Assembly (NCBI GenBank): GCA_038237745.1
Contig: JBBRYJ010000006.1
Coordinates: forward strand, 114,739 to 178,738
Length of the DNA stretch: 64,000 nucleotides
Reading direction: 5' to 3'
From: DASQEH01 sp038237745
Lineage (GTDB): Bacteria; Actinomycetota; Actinomycetes; Propionibacteriales; Nocardioidaceae
How positions within the stretch are numbered: the first letter of the stretch is position 1; each line of letters starts with the position of its first letter. Made by a program: the position numbers and the translations under genes. Positions 45,522 to 55,039 of the stretch are shown piece by piece. Below the pieces are notes generated by a model. That model worked only from the letters and a program-made list of their open reading frames with translations, searched no databases and had not been told where the DNA came from.

Positions 45522-47443
45522 CCGTCAGCTTGACCGCACGTGACGCCGAGGACGGAAGCACGCTCGATCCGTACGACGCACGGCTCGCTCTGCACGCGAC
45601 TGGGCTGCTCCGCGAGTTCAACCAGGCCGGTGTGCTGTCGGCTGCTGATGTCCACGTGGCGCGGACCGTTGGTCGTCTGGGCGACGAGAGCGACGAGCGG
45701 GTCCTGCTTGCCGTGGCGCTCGGCGTAAGGGCGGTACGACTCGGCTCGGTCTGCATCATGCTGCGGGAGATCCGCCAGGGGGTCGCTCCCGACACCGACT
45801 TCAGCACTGGTGCCGCGGACGAACTCCGCTGGCCCGATCCCGACGGATGGCTCGACGCCTGCGCGGGAAGCCCGCTCGTCGCAGTGGGTGAGGCGGCCGA
45901 CGACCTGGCCGACCAGGGTCGCCCCATGCGACTCGTCGACGGCCTGCTCTACCTCGACCGTTACTGGCGTCAGGAGCAGGTCGTGCGGGCCGAGCTGGAC
46001 AGCCGGGCGACGCAAGCCGCACCGGCGGTCGACGTCGACGCACTGGGAGATGCCGTCACCCGCTTGTTCCCGGGCGAGGCCCCCGACCGGCAGCGGCTCG
46101 CTGCCGCCATGACTGCGCTGCGGTCCTTGACCGTACTGGCGGGAGGCCCGGGCACTGGCAAGACGACGACCGTGGCTCGGCTTCTCGCTCTCTTGCGCAG
46201 CCAACCCGGCTACCCGCCGCGAGTGGCATTGGCCGCTCCGACCGGCAAAGCTGCGGCGCGTCTCCAGGAGGCTGTTACGGCGGAGGCCGCAAACGCCGGC
46301 CTCGACCTCGGCGAGGTCAGCGCCTCGACCCTGCACCGGCTGCTCGGATCTCGGCCGGACAGCCGCAGCCGGTTCCGGCACGACCGGCATAACCGGTTGC
46401 CTTTCGACGTCGTCGTGGTCGACGAGAGCTCGATGGTGTCGCTGACACTGATGTCTCGCCTCATGGAGGCCGTACGTTCGGACACCCGCCTGGTCCTGGT
46501 GGGCGACCCGGACCAGCTTGCGTCGGTTGAGGCGGGTGCCGTGCTGGGGGACCTGGTTGCCAGGCCAGCAGCTCAGGAATACCAGGTTCCCGCTTTGCTC
46601 CCGGACCTCGTAGCTTCGGACCTCGGCTCTGGTGAGCTCGAGTCGAACGAGCTACGCAACGGCGTCGTACGCCTGACCAAGACGTACCGCTTCGGCAGCA
46701 GTATCGGCGCTCTCGCCCGAGCAGTGCAGGACAACGACGGGGATCGAGTACTGGAGCTCCTTCGGTCCGAACATGCACACCTCTCCTTCGTCGAGATCCC
46801 CGAGGGTGTCGCGCCCGTTGCCGATCGACTCGATCGCCTACGAGATGACGTGGTGGCGGCCGCACGTGATCTGATCGACGCAGCGGTGCTCGGCGATGCG
46901 GAACATGCGCTGGCGGTTCTCGAGCGTCACCGGCTGCTCTGCGCCCACAGGCGCGGACCGTACGGGGTCGGGCGCTGGACTGCCGAAATCGAGGGGTGGC
47001 TGGCCGCCGGGCTCGACGACTACGCCCCCGCGGGCGAATGGTATCTGGGTCGACCCTTGCTGATCACCGCCAACGACTACGAGCTGCAGGTGTTCAACGG
47101 AGACACGGGCGTTGTCGTCAAAGGGAGGGGTGACGACACGATTGCCGCCATCGGTCGAGGTAAAGCCCCGTTGCTCATCAGCACCAACCGGCTCTCCGGG
47201 GTGCAGACCGTGCACACGATGACCGTGCACCGGGCGCAGGGCAGCCAGTTCGACCGGGTCTCGATCGTCCTTCCGCCCGCGGAGTCGCCGTTGTTGACGA
47301 GAGAGCTCTTCTACACGGCCGTAACGCGGGCCAAGGACCACGTGCGGGTGATCGGCAGCGAGGCGGCCGTACGCCGGGCGGTGTCGACGCCGATAGTCCG
47401 GGCGAGTGGGCTTCGGCGGGTGGGGGTCGGCAGATCTGGATGA
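45518..47443 (+). CDS. recD: Exodeoxyribonuclease V alpha subunit
   Basis: 641-residue SF1B 5'-3' helicase of RecBCD. ATG 45518 overlaps the recB stop (ATGA). Walker A GGPGTGKTTT (about 208-217), Walker B VVVDESSMVS, GDPDQLASVEAG and the C-terminal TVHRAQGSQFDRV plus LLTRELFYTAVTRAK motifs are intact. The length is normal for RecD; it is not the longer RecD2 form. Convergent with the SIS gene, 31 bases away. Confidence 0.95.
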   Translation: MTVSLTARDAEDGSTLDPYDARLALHATGLLREFNQAGVLSAADVHVARTVGRLGDESDERVLLAVALGVRAVRLGSVCIMLREIRQGVAPDTDFSTGAADELRWPDPDGWLDACAGSPLVAVGEAADDLADQGRPMRLVDGLLYLDRYWRQEQVVRAELDSRATQAAPAVDVDALGDAVTRLFPGEAPDRQRLAAAMTALRSLTVLAGGPGTGKTTTVARLLALLRSQPGYPPRVALAAPTGKAAARLQEAVTAEAANAGLDLGEVSASTLHRLLGSRPDSRSRFRHDRHNRLPFDVVVVDESSMVSLTLMSRLMEAVRSDTRLVLVGDPDQLASVEAGAVLGDLVARPAAQEYQVPALLPDLVASDLGSGELESNELRNGVVRLTKTYRFGSSIGALARAVQDNDGDRVLELLRSEHAHLSFVEIPEGVAPVADRLDRLRDDVVAAARDLIDAAVLGDAEHALAVLERHRLLCAHRRGPYGVGRWTAEIEGWLAAGLDDYAPAGEWYLGRPLLITANDYELQVFNGDTGVVVKGRGDDTIAAIGRGKAPLLISTNRLSGVQTVHTMTVHRAQGSQFDRVSIVLPPAESPLLTRELFYTAVTRAKDHVRVIGSEAAVRRAVSTPIVRASGLRRVGVGRSG

Positions 47444-47474
47444 TCGCCGCCGGCCTCCCCGTCGCGGAAGGCGG

Positions 47475-48413
47475 CTACAGGTCCTCCAGCTGTACCGACC
47501 GCGACAGGTGCCTGGGCTGGTCGGGGTCCAGCCCACGCTGCACAGCGGTGGCGACAGCGACCCGCTGCGCCCGCACCAGCTCGGCTTGGGGGTCCAGCGT
47601 GCCGACCACGACGGTCGCTCCGGTGCGTTCGATGTCTGCCACCAGAGCGTGGTCGTCGAGGCCCAAGCACCACACCAGTGACTCGTCGGTGGCGGCGGAG
47701 AGCGGACCGTGTCGGTACTCCAAGGCCGGATAGACCTCGCTCCAAGCCGATGCCGCCTCGCGAACCTTGAGAGCCGCCTCGGCGGCGACGCCGACGGCCC
47801 ACCCCCGACCCAGGAAGACGTAGTGCCGACGGTTGAGATGACGCTCGTCGATGTCAGCGGAAATCACCTCCGCTGCCTGGCTGACGACCGGAGCCAGGTC
47901 ATGGCCGATGTGTGCCCGGGCGACGGTCAGGACCGTGGTGGCGAACCTGGTCTGCACCACCGACGACTCATCGGCGTACTCGAGTACGAGCAGGTCGTCG
48001 GCAACGTCAGCGACGGGCAGGTTCGCATCGGTCGTGATCGCGATCCTGCGTACCGCGGGCGAGAGGCTTCGTAGGGCTTGCAAGACCTCTGTCGTGGTAC
48101 CCGATCGGGTGATTGCCACGACCGTGTCGTAGGGGCGAGCCGGGAGCTCTGAAGCCGGGAACGCGTCGGTCTCGCCATGTCCGGCGGCCTCACGTGCGGC
48201 GGCGACGGCGGTCGCGATGTGGAAGGAGGTACCACAGCCGACGAACGCAACTCTCTCGCCGCGGCCTGGGAGCGTCTTGTCCGCCTCGCCGGCGCGGTCG
48301 AGAGCCGTCGCCCAGCAGTCCGGCTGGCTGGCGATCTCTTCGAGCACGCGCCATCCGGGTCTCGACGCGGGCGCCCCTTCGTCGTCGCGGTCAGGCACGG
48401 GTCGCTCGCTCAT
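47475..48413 (-). CDS. SIS-domain sugar isomerase-like protein
   Basis: 312-residue protein with two SIS domains as in the isomerase half of GlmS: FVGCGTSFHIATAVAAA, ITRSGTTTEVLQAL, then FLGRGWAVGVAAEAALKVREAA and YRHGPLSA. It lacks the glutaminase domain. In sugar operons such proteins act on phospho- or amino-sugars (AgaS, FrlB-like). ATG 48413 overlaps the ABC ATPase gene by 23 bases, so it belongs to the carbohydrate uptake operon. Confidence 0.9.
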   Translation of the reverse strand: MSERPVPDRDDEGAPASRPGWRVLEEIASQPDCWATALDRAGEADKTLPGRGERVAFVGCGTSFHIATAVAAAREAAGHGETDAFPASELPARPYDTVVAITRSGTTTEVLQALRSLSPAVRRIAITTDANLPVADVADDLLVLEYADESSVVQTRFATTVLTVARAHIGHDLAPVVSQAAEVISADIDERHLNRRHYVFLGRGWAVGVAAEAALKVREAASAWSEVYPALEYRHGPLSAATDESLVWCLGLDDHALVADIERTGATVVVGTLDPQAELVRAQRVAVATAVQRGLDPDQPRHLSRSVQLEDL

Positions 48414-49524
48414 CCAGCGACGGCGCCGCGGCCGAAGCTTCGCGGACTTCGCGGACTTCGCCGGACTCAGCATCGAAGAGGAAGATGCGTTCTGGGGCTG
48501 CTGTCAGCGTCAAGCGCTCGCCTGGCTCAGGATGAAGGTCTGGCGAGGCCTGCATGATGACGCTTCCCGAGTCGTTGGCACCGCTCGGTACGACATCGTC
48601 AATCAGAGCATGCACCAGGACGTGACTTCCGAGTGGCTCATGGAAATCGACATGCGCCTGGATTCCCGCCTCGTGCGGGGGAGCGAGCCGGAAGGCCTCC
48701 GGGCGGATGCCGACCACGACCTCGCCATGCCCTCGCGGAGCTCGGACCACCTGATGGTTGCCGAGTACGGCGAAGCCGTCGACGACCTTCGCCCGAAGCA
48801 GGTTCATCGCCGGGTTGCCGATGAACCCGGCCACGAAAGCGTTCGCCGGTGAGTCATACACCTGCTGAGGCGTACCGACCTGCTGGAGCTCGCCATGGTT
48901 CATCACACAGATCCGGTCGCCCAAGGTCATGGCCTCCACCTGGTCGTGGGTCACATAGATCGACGTGATCCCGAGGCGCTGGTGCAGTCGCTTGAGCTCT
49001 GCCCGCACCTGACCACGAAGCTTCGCGTCGAGGTTCGAGAGCGGCTCGTCGAGAAGGAACACCTGTGGCTCACGCACGAGCGCACGCCCCATCGCCACCC
49101 GCTGGCGTTGACCGCCGGACAGCTGGCCCGGCTTGCGGTCGAGCAGCTCGATGATGCCCAGCGTCTCACTCATGGCACGTACACGGCGATCCACCTCCGG
49201 CTTGGCCATCTTGCGCTGACGCAGCCCGTAGGCGAGGTTCTTGTAGACGCTCATGTGCGGATACAGCGCATAGTTCTGGAACACCATCGCGATGTCGCGC
49301 TCGCCTGGTCCTTGGGCGTTGATGACCTCGCCGCCGATGCAGAGCTCACCGGAGGTCGGCTTGTCGAGCCCGGCCAGCATCCGGAGGGCCGTGGTCTTGC
49401 CGCACCCCGATGGGCCGACCAGGATGACGAATTCGCCATCGTCCACGTGGAGGTCCATTGACTTCACCGCCACCACGTCACCTGCAAAGCGCTTGGTCAC
49501 AGCGCGGAACTCGACCTCAGCCAT
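48391..49524 (-). CDS. Carbohydrate ABC importer ATPase (UgpC/MsmK type)
   Basis: 377-residue ATPase of a CUT1-type sugar importer. Walker A VGPSGCGKTT (about 37-46), signature LSGGQRQRVAMGRAL, Walker B VFLLDEPLSNLD, H-loop VTHDQVEAM and a C-terminal OB/TOBE regulatory domain (VVGIRPEAFRL). The last residues hold a short 9-bp tandem repeat (48442-48465) encoding EVREVREAS. Only 3 bases separate its start from the MalG-type permease gene. Confidence 0.94.
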   Translation of the reverse strand: MAEVEFRAVTKRFAGDVVAVKSMDLHVDDGEFVILVGPSGCGKTTALRMLAGLDKPTSGELCIGGEVINAQGPGERDIAMVFQNYALYPHMSVYKNLAYGLRQRKMAKPEVDRRVRAMSETLGIIELLDRKPGQLSGGQRQRVAMGRALVREPQVFLLDEPLSNLDAKLRGQVRAELKRLHQRLGITSIYVTHDQVEAMTLGDRICVMNHGELQQVGTPQQVYDSPANAFVAGFIGNPAMNLLRAKVVDGFAVLGNHQVVRAPRGHGEVVVGIRPEAFRLAPPHEAGIQAHVDFHEPLGSHVLVHALIDDVVPSGANDSGSVIMQASPDLHPEPGERLTLTAAPERIFLFDAESGEVREVREASAAAPSLDERATRA

Positions 49525-49527
49525 CGC

Positions 49528-50445
49528 TCACCCCTTCAAGCCAGTGCTCGCCACGGAGCGGACGAAGTAGCGTTGGGCGGCGAAGAAGACGACCAACATG
49601 GGCAGCAGGCTGAGCACGTTGGCAGCCATCAGCAGACCCCACTGCGTGTTGTGTGCGCCCTGGAACGTCGTGAGACCGACGGGTAGCGTCATCTGGTCCT
49701 GCGCCGTCACGACGATCAGGGGCCAGAGGAACGAGTTCCACGAGTCGAGGAAGGTCAGCGCCGCAAGGGTCGACAGCGCCGGCAGCGACAACGGCATGAC
49801 GATCTTGAACAAGACACCCAGCCGCGACGTACCGTCGATCCTTGCCGCCTCCTCCAGCTCGACCGGGATCGTCAGGAAGAACTGTCTCAGGAAGAAGATC
49901 CCCAGAGCGGTGACCAGGTTTGGTGCGATGAGAGCGCCGAGGTGATCGATCCCGAGCTGGGTCCACACGTGTACCCCGAACCACTTGACGATAAGGAACT
50001 CGGGGATCATCGTCACCTGGAACGGCACCATGAGCGTCGCCATCAAGACGCCGAAGAGCAGGCCTTTGCCGAAGAACCGCAGCCGAGCAAAGGCATACCC
50101 GGCGATGCTGCACAGCGCCAGGTTGGTGACCACGGTGACGATCGCGACGAACGCGCTGTTGAGCATGAACCGGAAGAACGGTGCGGCGTTCACCGCGCGC
50201 TGGTAGTTGCTCCAGCGGGGGTTGTGCGGCCACAGCACCGGCGGGAACTGGTGTGTCTCCACTGGCGTCTCGAGCGAGGTCATCAGCATCCAGACGAGAG
50301 GCAGGAGCAGCAAACAGGCGATGGGTATCAGCGCGAGGTGCCATGCGCTCGGCCGGTGCAGTGTACGGGTGGGCTTATCCGTGGCTGGTTGGTCTTCCGC
50401 GGGCTCGGGAGCCCGAGGCGCCAGCAGTGCGGTGTCGGTCGTCAT
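49528..50445 (-). CDS. Carbohydrate ABC permease (MalG type)
   Basis: 305-residue permease with six membrane helices and the EAA loop ELEEAARIDGTSRLGVLFKIVMPLS that contacts the ATPase. ATG 50445 is chosen as the conserved start; the frame extends 16 codons further but overlaps the upstream permease gene. The N-terminal 40 residues are Pro- and Thr-rich. Second permease of a CUT1-family importer. Confidence 0.93.
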   Translation of the reverse strand: MTTDTALLAPRAPEPAEDQPATDKPTRTLHRPSAWHLALIPIACLLLLPLVWMLMTSLETPVETHQFPPVLWPHNPRWSNYQRAVNAAPFFRFMLNSAFVAIVTVVTNLALCSIAGYAFARLRFFGKGLLFGVLMATLMVPFQVTMIPEFLIVKWFGVHVWTQLGIDHLGALIAPNLVTALGIFFLRQFFLTIPVELEEAARIDGTSRLGVLFKIVMPLSLPALSTLAALTFLDSWNSFLWPLIVVTAQDQMTLPVGLTTFQGAHNTQWGLLMAANVLSLLPMLVVFFAAQRYFVRSVASTGLKG

Positions 50446-50458
50446 CGTGGGTCGGCAC

Positions 50459-51388
50459 TCATCTGCTGTAGTGCACGAAGCGTCGGCCGACACGGAACTG
50501 GATGAAGGTGGCCACCAGGATCACCATGAACAATGCGTACGCCAGGGCCGCGGCGTAGCCCGCGTTGAATTCCTGGAACGCCTGCTCGTAGACGTAGTAG
50601 ACCACGACAGTGGTGGACCGCAGCGGTCCTCCATGGGTGGACAGGTATACCTCGTCGAACAGCTGTAGTGCGTTGATGCTCAGCCAGATCCCGAGGAAGA
50701 GCGAGGCCGGGCTCAAGAGGGGCAGGGTGATCGTCCGGAACGCCGTGAACCGTTTCGCACCGTCGATCGCCGCCGCGTCGAGCAGCTCCTTCGGCACGCC
50801 CTGCAGGGCGGCGAGGTAGATGACGACGGCAAAGCCCGTCCAGCCCCACACGGTCATCACCACGATGACGTACAGGGCCTCGCTCGTGCTCGACAGCCAG
50901 AGCTGTTGGGGGATCCCCACCTTGGCCAGAGCTGAGTTGACCACCCCGAACGACGGCTCGAAGAGCCACATGAAGATGATCGCCTCGTTGATGGTCGAAA
51001 CGGCCATCGTCACGTACGCAGCTGTCCGATAGATCGAGACTCCTCGGACGTTGCGGTTAAGGGCAACCGCGATCACCAGCCCCACGAGCATGGTTGCCGG
51101 CACGAAGAGCAGGGTGTAGATGACCGTGTGCTGCACGGCAGAGCCGAACTGGCTGTCGTGCGCCAGCTGCTGGTAGTTGCTGAGGCCCACCCAGGGGGTC
51201 TCCGGCGTGAGCAGGTCGGACTTCTGGAACGACAGCACCAACGACCACCCGATCGGCAGCAACCCGAAGATCCCGATGAGCACCGTCGCCGGGGTGACGA
51301 ACGCCCAGCCGATGACGTGCTCGGACCGGGAGAGTCGGCGCACCAGGTTCGGTGGCCGTGGTCGCACGACCGTTGAGGCTGTCGCCAT
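50459..51388 (-). CDS. Carbohydrate ABC permease (MalF type)
   Basis: 309-residue permease with six predicted helices and the EAA motif ELLDAAAIDGAKRFTAFRTITLPLL. The N-terminal RLSRSEHVIGWAFVTPATVLIGIF is typical of UgpA/LacF-like subunits. It follows the binding-protein gene by 8 bases and precedes the MalG-type gene by 13, so all are one operon. Confidence 0.94.
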   Translation of the reverse strand: MATASTVVRPRPPNLVRRLSRSEHVIGWAFVTPATVLIGIFGLLPIGWSLVLSFQKSDLLTPETPWVGLSNYQQLAHDSQFGSAVQHTVIYTLLFVPATMLVGLVIAVALNRNVRGVSIYRTAAYVTMAVSTINEAIIFMWLFEPSFGVVNSALAKVGIPQQLWLSSTSEALYVIVVMTVWGWTGFAVVIYLAALQGVPKELLDAAAIDGAKRFTAFRTITLPLLSPASLFLGIWLSINALQLFDEVYLSTHGGPLRSTTVVVYYVYEQAFQEFNAGYAAALAYALFMVILVATFIQFRVGRRFVHYSR

Positions 51389-51396
51389 AGGTTCCG

Positions 51397-52677
51397 TCAG
51401 CCCTCGGAGAGAACCTGGTTGGTGGTCGCTGCTGCCTGGTCGAGAGCCGCCTGCGGTTCGAGCTTGCCGAGCATGACCGCGACGATGGCGTTGCTGAGCG
51501 CCAGCGAGATCTTCGGGTAGACGGGAGTCTGGGGTCGGGCGTTCTTCACATTCGAGAGGTTGTCGATGAAGGTCTTCACCCCTGGCAGCTTCTTGTCCAT
51601 CTGGTCGATCACCGCCGAGTCCTGGCTGACGGACTGTCGAGTCGGCAGGTCGCCAGTCTGCAACGAGAACTGCTTCACCTGGTCTGGTGCAGTCAGCCAG
51701 GTAAGGAACGTGAGCGCGGCCTGCCTGCGCGCATCACCGTTGTCGAATACCACCCAGTTGTCAGGGCCGGCGATCGTCTGGTGGCCCGCTGTCGACCCCG
51801 CGAAGGTGGGCATGATCTGCACCCCGTAGTCGACGTGGAAGCCCGACAGATCCCAGGGTCCGGTCACGAGCATGGCGATCTTGCCGGCATTGAACAGGTC
51901 CGCGTACTTCGAGTTGGTGGTGTCCAGGTACACCGACTTGTCGACCACTGCCATGTCCCTCAGCGCCGTCATCGCCTGAAGACCTTCGGGTGAGTTGAAC
52001 GTTGCCTGCGTGTTGGAGGAGTTGAGGATGTCGCCGCCGGCCTCCCAGAGCATGGCCTCCCAGTGCCAGACGGTGTCTTCGCTGTCGTTGGCAGGCATCG
52101 ACCAGCCGAACTGCTTGGTGCTGGGATCGGTGAGCTGCTTGGCCGCGGCCCTGAAGTCATCCCACGTCCAGTCCGCCGTGGGCGGCTGCACACCTGCCTG
52201 CTGGAAGAGCTGCTTGTTGTAGACGATGGCGAGGTTGTCGACGAGCGCCGGTACACCGATTACCTTGTCGCCGACGGTCGCCACCTTGCGCTCGCCCTCG
52301 AAGAAGTCGTCCCACTTCACCGACGACTGGCCGACCGTCGCAGTCAGGTCGACCAGGGAGGGAACCTCCGCGATGTTCGGCGCCCAGCTCCCGTAGAGGT
52401 ACGAGATGTCGGGTGGGCTACCGCCACGAACAGCGGTCGACACCTTCTGAAGGGCGTAGTCCTGGTTGACCTGGAGCACGGAGACGTGGATGTCGGGGTG
52501 GTCCTGGCCGAACTGGTCGACCAGCGCCGAGAAAGCCTTGCCCTCCGGCCCCGTCCAGCCGTGCCAGATGGTGATCTCCGTCTTGCCGGTCGACGACGAG
52601 TCAGACCCGCTGCCGCAGCCGACCAGGCTGAGGGCGAGTGTGGCTGCCGCCGCAGCCGCCATGAATCTGGTTCTCAC
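51397..52677 (-). CDS. Carbohydrate ABC substrate-binding lipoprotein
   Basis: 426-residue extracellular binding protein of the bacterial solute-binding family 1. Signal peptide with lipobox LVGC at about residues 18-21, followed by a Ser/Gly linker. Typical motifs are ITIWHGWTGPEGKAFSALVDQF, VNQDYALQKV and AMLVTGPWDLSGF. First gene of the importer operon and divergent from the DeoR regulator. The operon order is SBP, MalF, MalG, ATPase, SIS. Ligand unknown; the neighbouring GH4 enzymes suggest an alpha-glycoside. Confidence 0.94.
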   Translation of the reverse strand: MRTRFMAAAAAATLALSLVGCGSGSDSSSTGKTEITIWHGWTGPEGKAFSALVDQFGQDHPDIHVSVLQVNQDYALQKVSTAVRGGSPPDISYLYGSWAPNIAEVPSLVDLTATVGQSSVKWDDFFEGERKVATVGDKVIGVPALVDNLAIVYNKQLFQQAGVQPPTADWTWDDFRAAAKQLTDPSTKQFGWSMPANDSEDTVWHWEAMLWEAGGDILNSSNTQATFNSPEGLQAMTALRDMAVVDKSVYLDTTNSKYADLFNAGKIAMLVTGPWDLSGFHVDYGVQIMPTFAGSTAGHQTIAGPDNWVVFDNGDARRQAALTFLTWLTAPDQVKQFSLQTGDLPTRQSVSQDSAVIDQMDKKLPGVKTFIDNLSNVKNARPQTPVYPKISLALSNAIVAVMLGKLEPQAALDQAAATTNQVLSEG

Positions 52678-52857
52678 GATGCCAAATCTCCTCGACGCAG
52701 GCTGTACTGGTCATAATCGGGCACTAGACTTGCGCGATCACGCTTGGTTGGTGGACTCTACGACAGCCGCCGCAAGACGGCAATGCCTTGGAAGATCCTC
52801 TTACCTATCCCCCACCCGCCAGAGCCAGCCGCCCATTCGCCAGCCCGGAGGTCACGC
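52678..52857. promoter_or_regulatory. Divergent promoter region, importer operon and DeoR gene
   Basis: 180 bases holding both promoters. On the minus strand a TTATGA hexamer about 30 bases before the binding-protein gene may be a -10. No convincing repeated operator for the DeoR-type regulator was found. Confidence 0.35.
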
Positions 52858-53679
52858 ATGCACAAGGCGGACCGAATGGCTGCGATCCTCGACCACATCG
52901 CCCTGCATGGCAGCGTTGACGTCACTCGCGCGGCCGTGAGGCTCGATGTGTCGCAGGCCACCTTGCGCCGCGATCTGCGTGCCCTGGACGAGCAAGGGCT
53001 GCTGGCCCGCACGCACGGCGGCGCCATCGCCGGGGACATCGGGTTCGAGCTGCCGTTGCGGTACCGCGAGGCGCGTCATCAGCCGCAGAAGCGCCTGATC
53101 GGCAAGCGGGCGGCCGAGCTCGTTCGTGACGGTGCCGTCGTGGGTATGACGGGTGGCACCACGGTGACCGAGGTCGCACGAGGCCTGCTGCAGAGGGCAG
53201 ACCTGACGGTCGTGACGAACGCCCTCAACATCGCCACCGAGCTGGTACTACGACCAACGCTGCGTGTCGTCGTGGTCGGCGGGACCGCGAGACACGCCAG
53301 CTACGAGCTGGTCGGACCTGCGGCGGAGCAGGCCATCGACCGCTTCCATCTCGATGTCTCGTTCATCGGCGTCGACGGGCTCACAGTCGCCGAAGGTGGC
53401 AGCACCCATGACGAGATGGAGGCGCACACCGACCACGCGTTCATTCTGCGCGCTCGCCGAACGGTGGTGGTCGCCGACAGCAGCAAGCTGGGCGAGGTCA
53501 CGTTCGCCCGGATCTGCCGTACCGACGAGATCGACGACCTCGTCACCGACGACGGAGCCGACCCCGCCGTCCTGCACGCGTTTCGAGCCGCCGGGGTCGA
53601 CGTGATTGTCGTGCCCACCGGCATCACCGCCACGGCCGGCGGCCGGAGCCGAAACGGGGCTGTCGCCGAGCAGACGTGA
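52858..53679 (+). CDS. DeoR/GlpR-family sugar-operon repressor
   Basis: 273-residue regulator. ATG 52858 (GGAGG 6 bases upstream) starts MHKADRMAAILDHIALHGSVDV. The DeoR helix-turn-helix is clear (LDVSQATLRRDLRALDEQGLLARTHGG). The C-terminal effector domain is an ISOCOT/sugar-phosphate isomerase-like fold (VGMTGGTTVTEVARGL, FIGVDGLTVAEGGST, VVADSSKLG). Such proteins usually sense a phosphorylated sugar. It is the likely regulator of the surrounding transport and catabolic genes. Confidence 0.93.
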   Translation: MHKADRMAAILDHIALHGSVDVTRAAVRLDVSQATLRRDLRALDEQGLLARTHGGAIAGDIGFELPLRYREARHQPQKRLIGKRAAELVRDGAVVGMTGGTTVTEVARGLLQRADLTVVTNALNIATELVLRPTLRVVVVGGTARHASYELVGPAAEQAIDRFHLDVSFIGVDGLTVAEGGSTHDEMEAHTDHAFILRARRTVVVADSSKLGEVTFARICRTDEIDDLVTDDGADPAVLHAFRAAGVDVIVVPTGITATAGGRSRNGAVAEQT

Positions 53680-53734
53680 ACGGCTTCGGCTGCGCGAAGT
53701 TGCTCAGATCGCCGCGAGCCTGCATAGTGCCCGG

Positions 53735-55030
53735 ATGGCCAAAGTCGCATTCATCGGCGCAGGCAGCGTCGAGTTCACCCGCAACCTCGTGACCGACCTG
53801 TGCAGCCTTCAGCACGTGCGGGGCAACCTCGACATCGCCCTGCACGACATCGACGCACCCCGGCTCGACCATGCGACAGCGATGACCCGGCGCATCAACG
53901 AACAGACCGGGGCGGGTGCCACCGTGTCGGCCAGCCTCGACCGCCGCGCGGCGATCGAGGGCGCGGCCTACGTCGTCAACGTCGTGCAGGTCGGTGGTTA
54001 CACGGCCACGCGCGCCGACTTCGACATCCCGGCGCGCTACGGCGTGCGTCAGACCATTGGCGACACGCTCGGGGTCGGAGGCATCTTCCGCGGCTTGCGC
54101 ACCATCCCCGTCGTGCTGGGCATAGGCACCGACATGGCGGAGGTGTGCCCCGACGCCTACCTGCTCAACTACAGCAACCCGATGGCGATGCTGCCGTGGG
54201 CGGTCTACGAGGGTACGGCGTTCGACCGTGTGGTGGGCCTGTGCCACTCGGTGCGCGACACTCACGAGTTCCTCGCCGGTCTCGTCGGGCACGCCGTCGC
54301 CGACGTCGACTTCACGACGGCCGGCTTCAACCACCAGGCATTCGTGCTGCGCTTCGAGCATCGCGGAACAGACCTCTACCCTCGCCTGCGAGAGGTGATC
54401 GACGCCGACCCGTTACTTCAGCAACGGGTGCGGGTGGAGATCTTCCGCCGCTTCGGGTTCTTCCCCACGGAGTCGAGCGAGCACTCGGCGGAGTACGTGC
54501 CGTGGTTCATGCGGCACGACGCCGAGGTGGAGCACTTCCGCATCTTCGTCGGCGACTACCTGCACCGCACCGACGAGAACATCGAGGAGTACGAGCGTAC
54601 GGAACGCGAGCTTGCGTCCGACGCGCCACTCGACCTCGAGCTCACGTCGGAGCTGGCGTCGGAGTTCATCGACGCCCACCAGGGGGGCGGCACGCGGGAG
54701 ATCTACGCCAATGTGCGCAACACGGGACTCCTGACGAGCCTGCCGGAGGACTGTTGCGTCGAGGTGCCCTGCATCGTCGACCCGGACGGCATTCACCCGC
54801 AGCAGGTCGGACCGCTGCCGTCTCAGCTCACGGCGCTGAACCGGACGTTCCTCAACGTCGTCGAGCTCACGGTGCGCGCGGTCCTCGACGGCGACCGCCA
54901 CCACGTGTACCAGGCTGCCCTGCTGGACCCGAACGCGGCCGCAACACTGACGACGCGAGAGACGGTACAGATGTGCGATGAACTCCTCAGAGCTCATGGC
55001 GAGCTGATGCCGGCGGCTCTGCGGCCCTGA
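53735..55030 (+). CDS. Glycoside hydrolase family 4 (alpha-galactosidase-like), copy 1
   Basis: 431-residue NAD- and Mn-dependent glycosidase of family GH4, which works by oxidising C3 of the sugar rather than by classical acid/base hydrolysis. N-terminal Rossmann motif IGAGSVEFTRNLVTDL, family segment NVVQVGGYTATRADFDIPARYG, metal ligands in LCHSV (Cys) and GFNHQAF (His). The CHSV type is that of MelA-like alpha-galactosidases and related enzymes. ATG 53735 has only a weak ribosome site, 55 bases after the DeoR stop. Faces copy 2 tail to tail with 9 bases between. Confidence 0.9.
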   Translation: MAKVAFIGAGSVEFTRNLVTDLCSLQHVRGNLDIALHDIDAPRLDHATAMTRRINEQTGAGATVSASLDRRAAIEGAAYVVNVVQVGGYTATRADFDIPARYGVRQTIGDTLGVGGIFRGLRTIPVVLGIGTDMAEVCPDAYLLNYSNPMAMLPWAVYEGTAFDRVVGLCHSVRDTHEFLAGLVGHAVADVDFTTAGFNHQAFVLRFEHRGTDLYPRLREVIDADPLLQQRVRVEIFRRFGFFPTESSEHSAEYVPWFMRHDAEVEHFRIFVGDYLHRTDENIEEYERTERELASDAPLDLELTSELASEFIDAHQGGGTREIYANVRNTGLLTSLPEDCCVEVPCIVDPDGIHPQQVGPLPSQLTALNRTFLNVVELTVRAVLDGDRHHVYQAALLDPNAAATLTTRETVQMCDELLRAHGELMPAALRP

Positions 55031-55039
55031 AGAAGCCGG

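Noticed and set aside
48442..48465. 9-bp tandem repeat at the end of the sugar ATPase gene
   Set aside because: Only about two and a half units, coding for EVREVREAS in a variable C-terminus; treated as low-complexity coding sequence.
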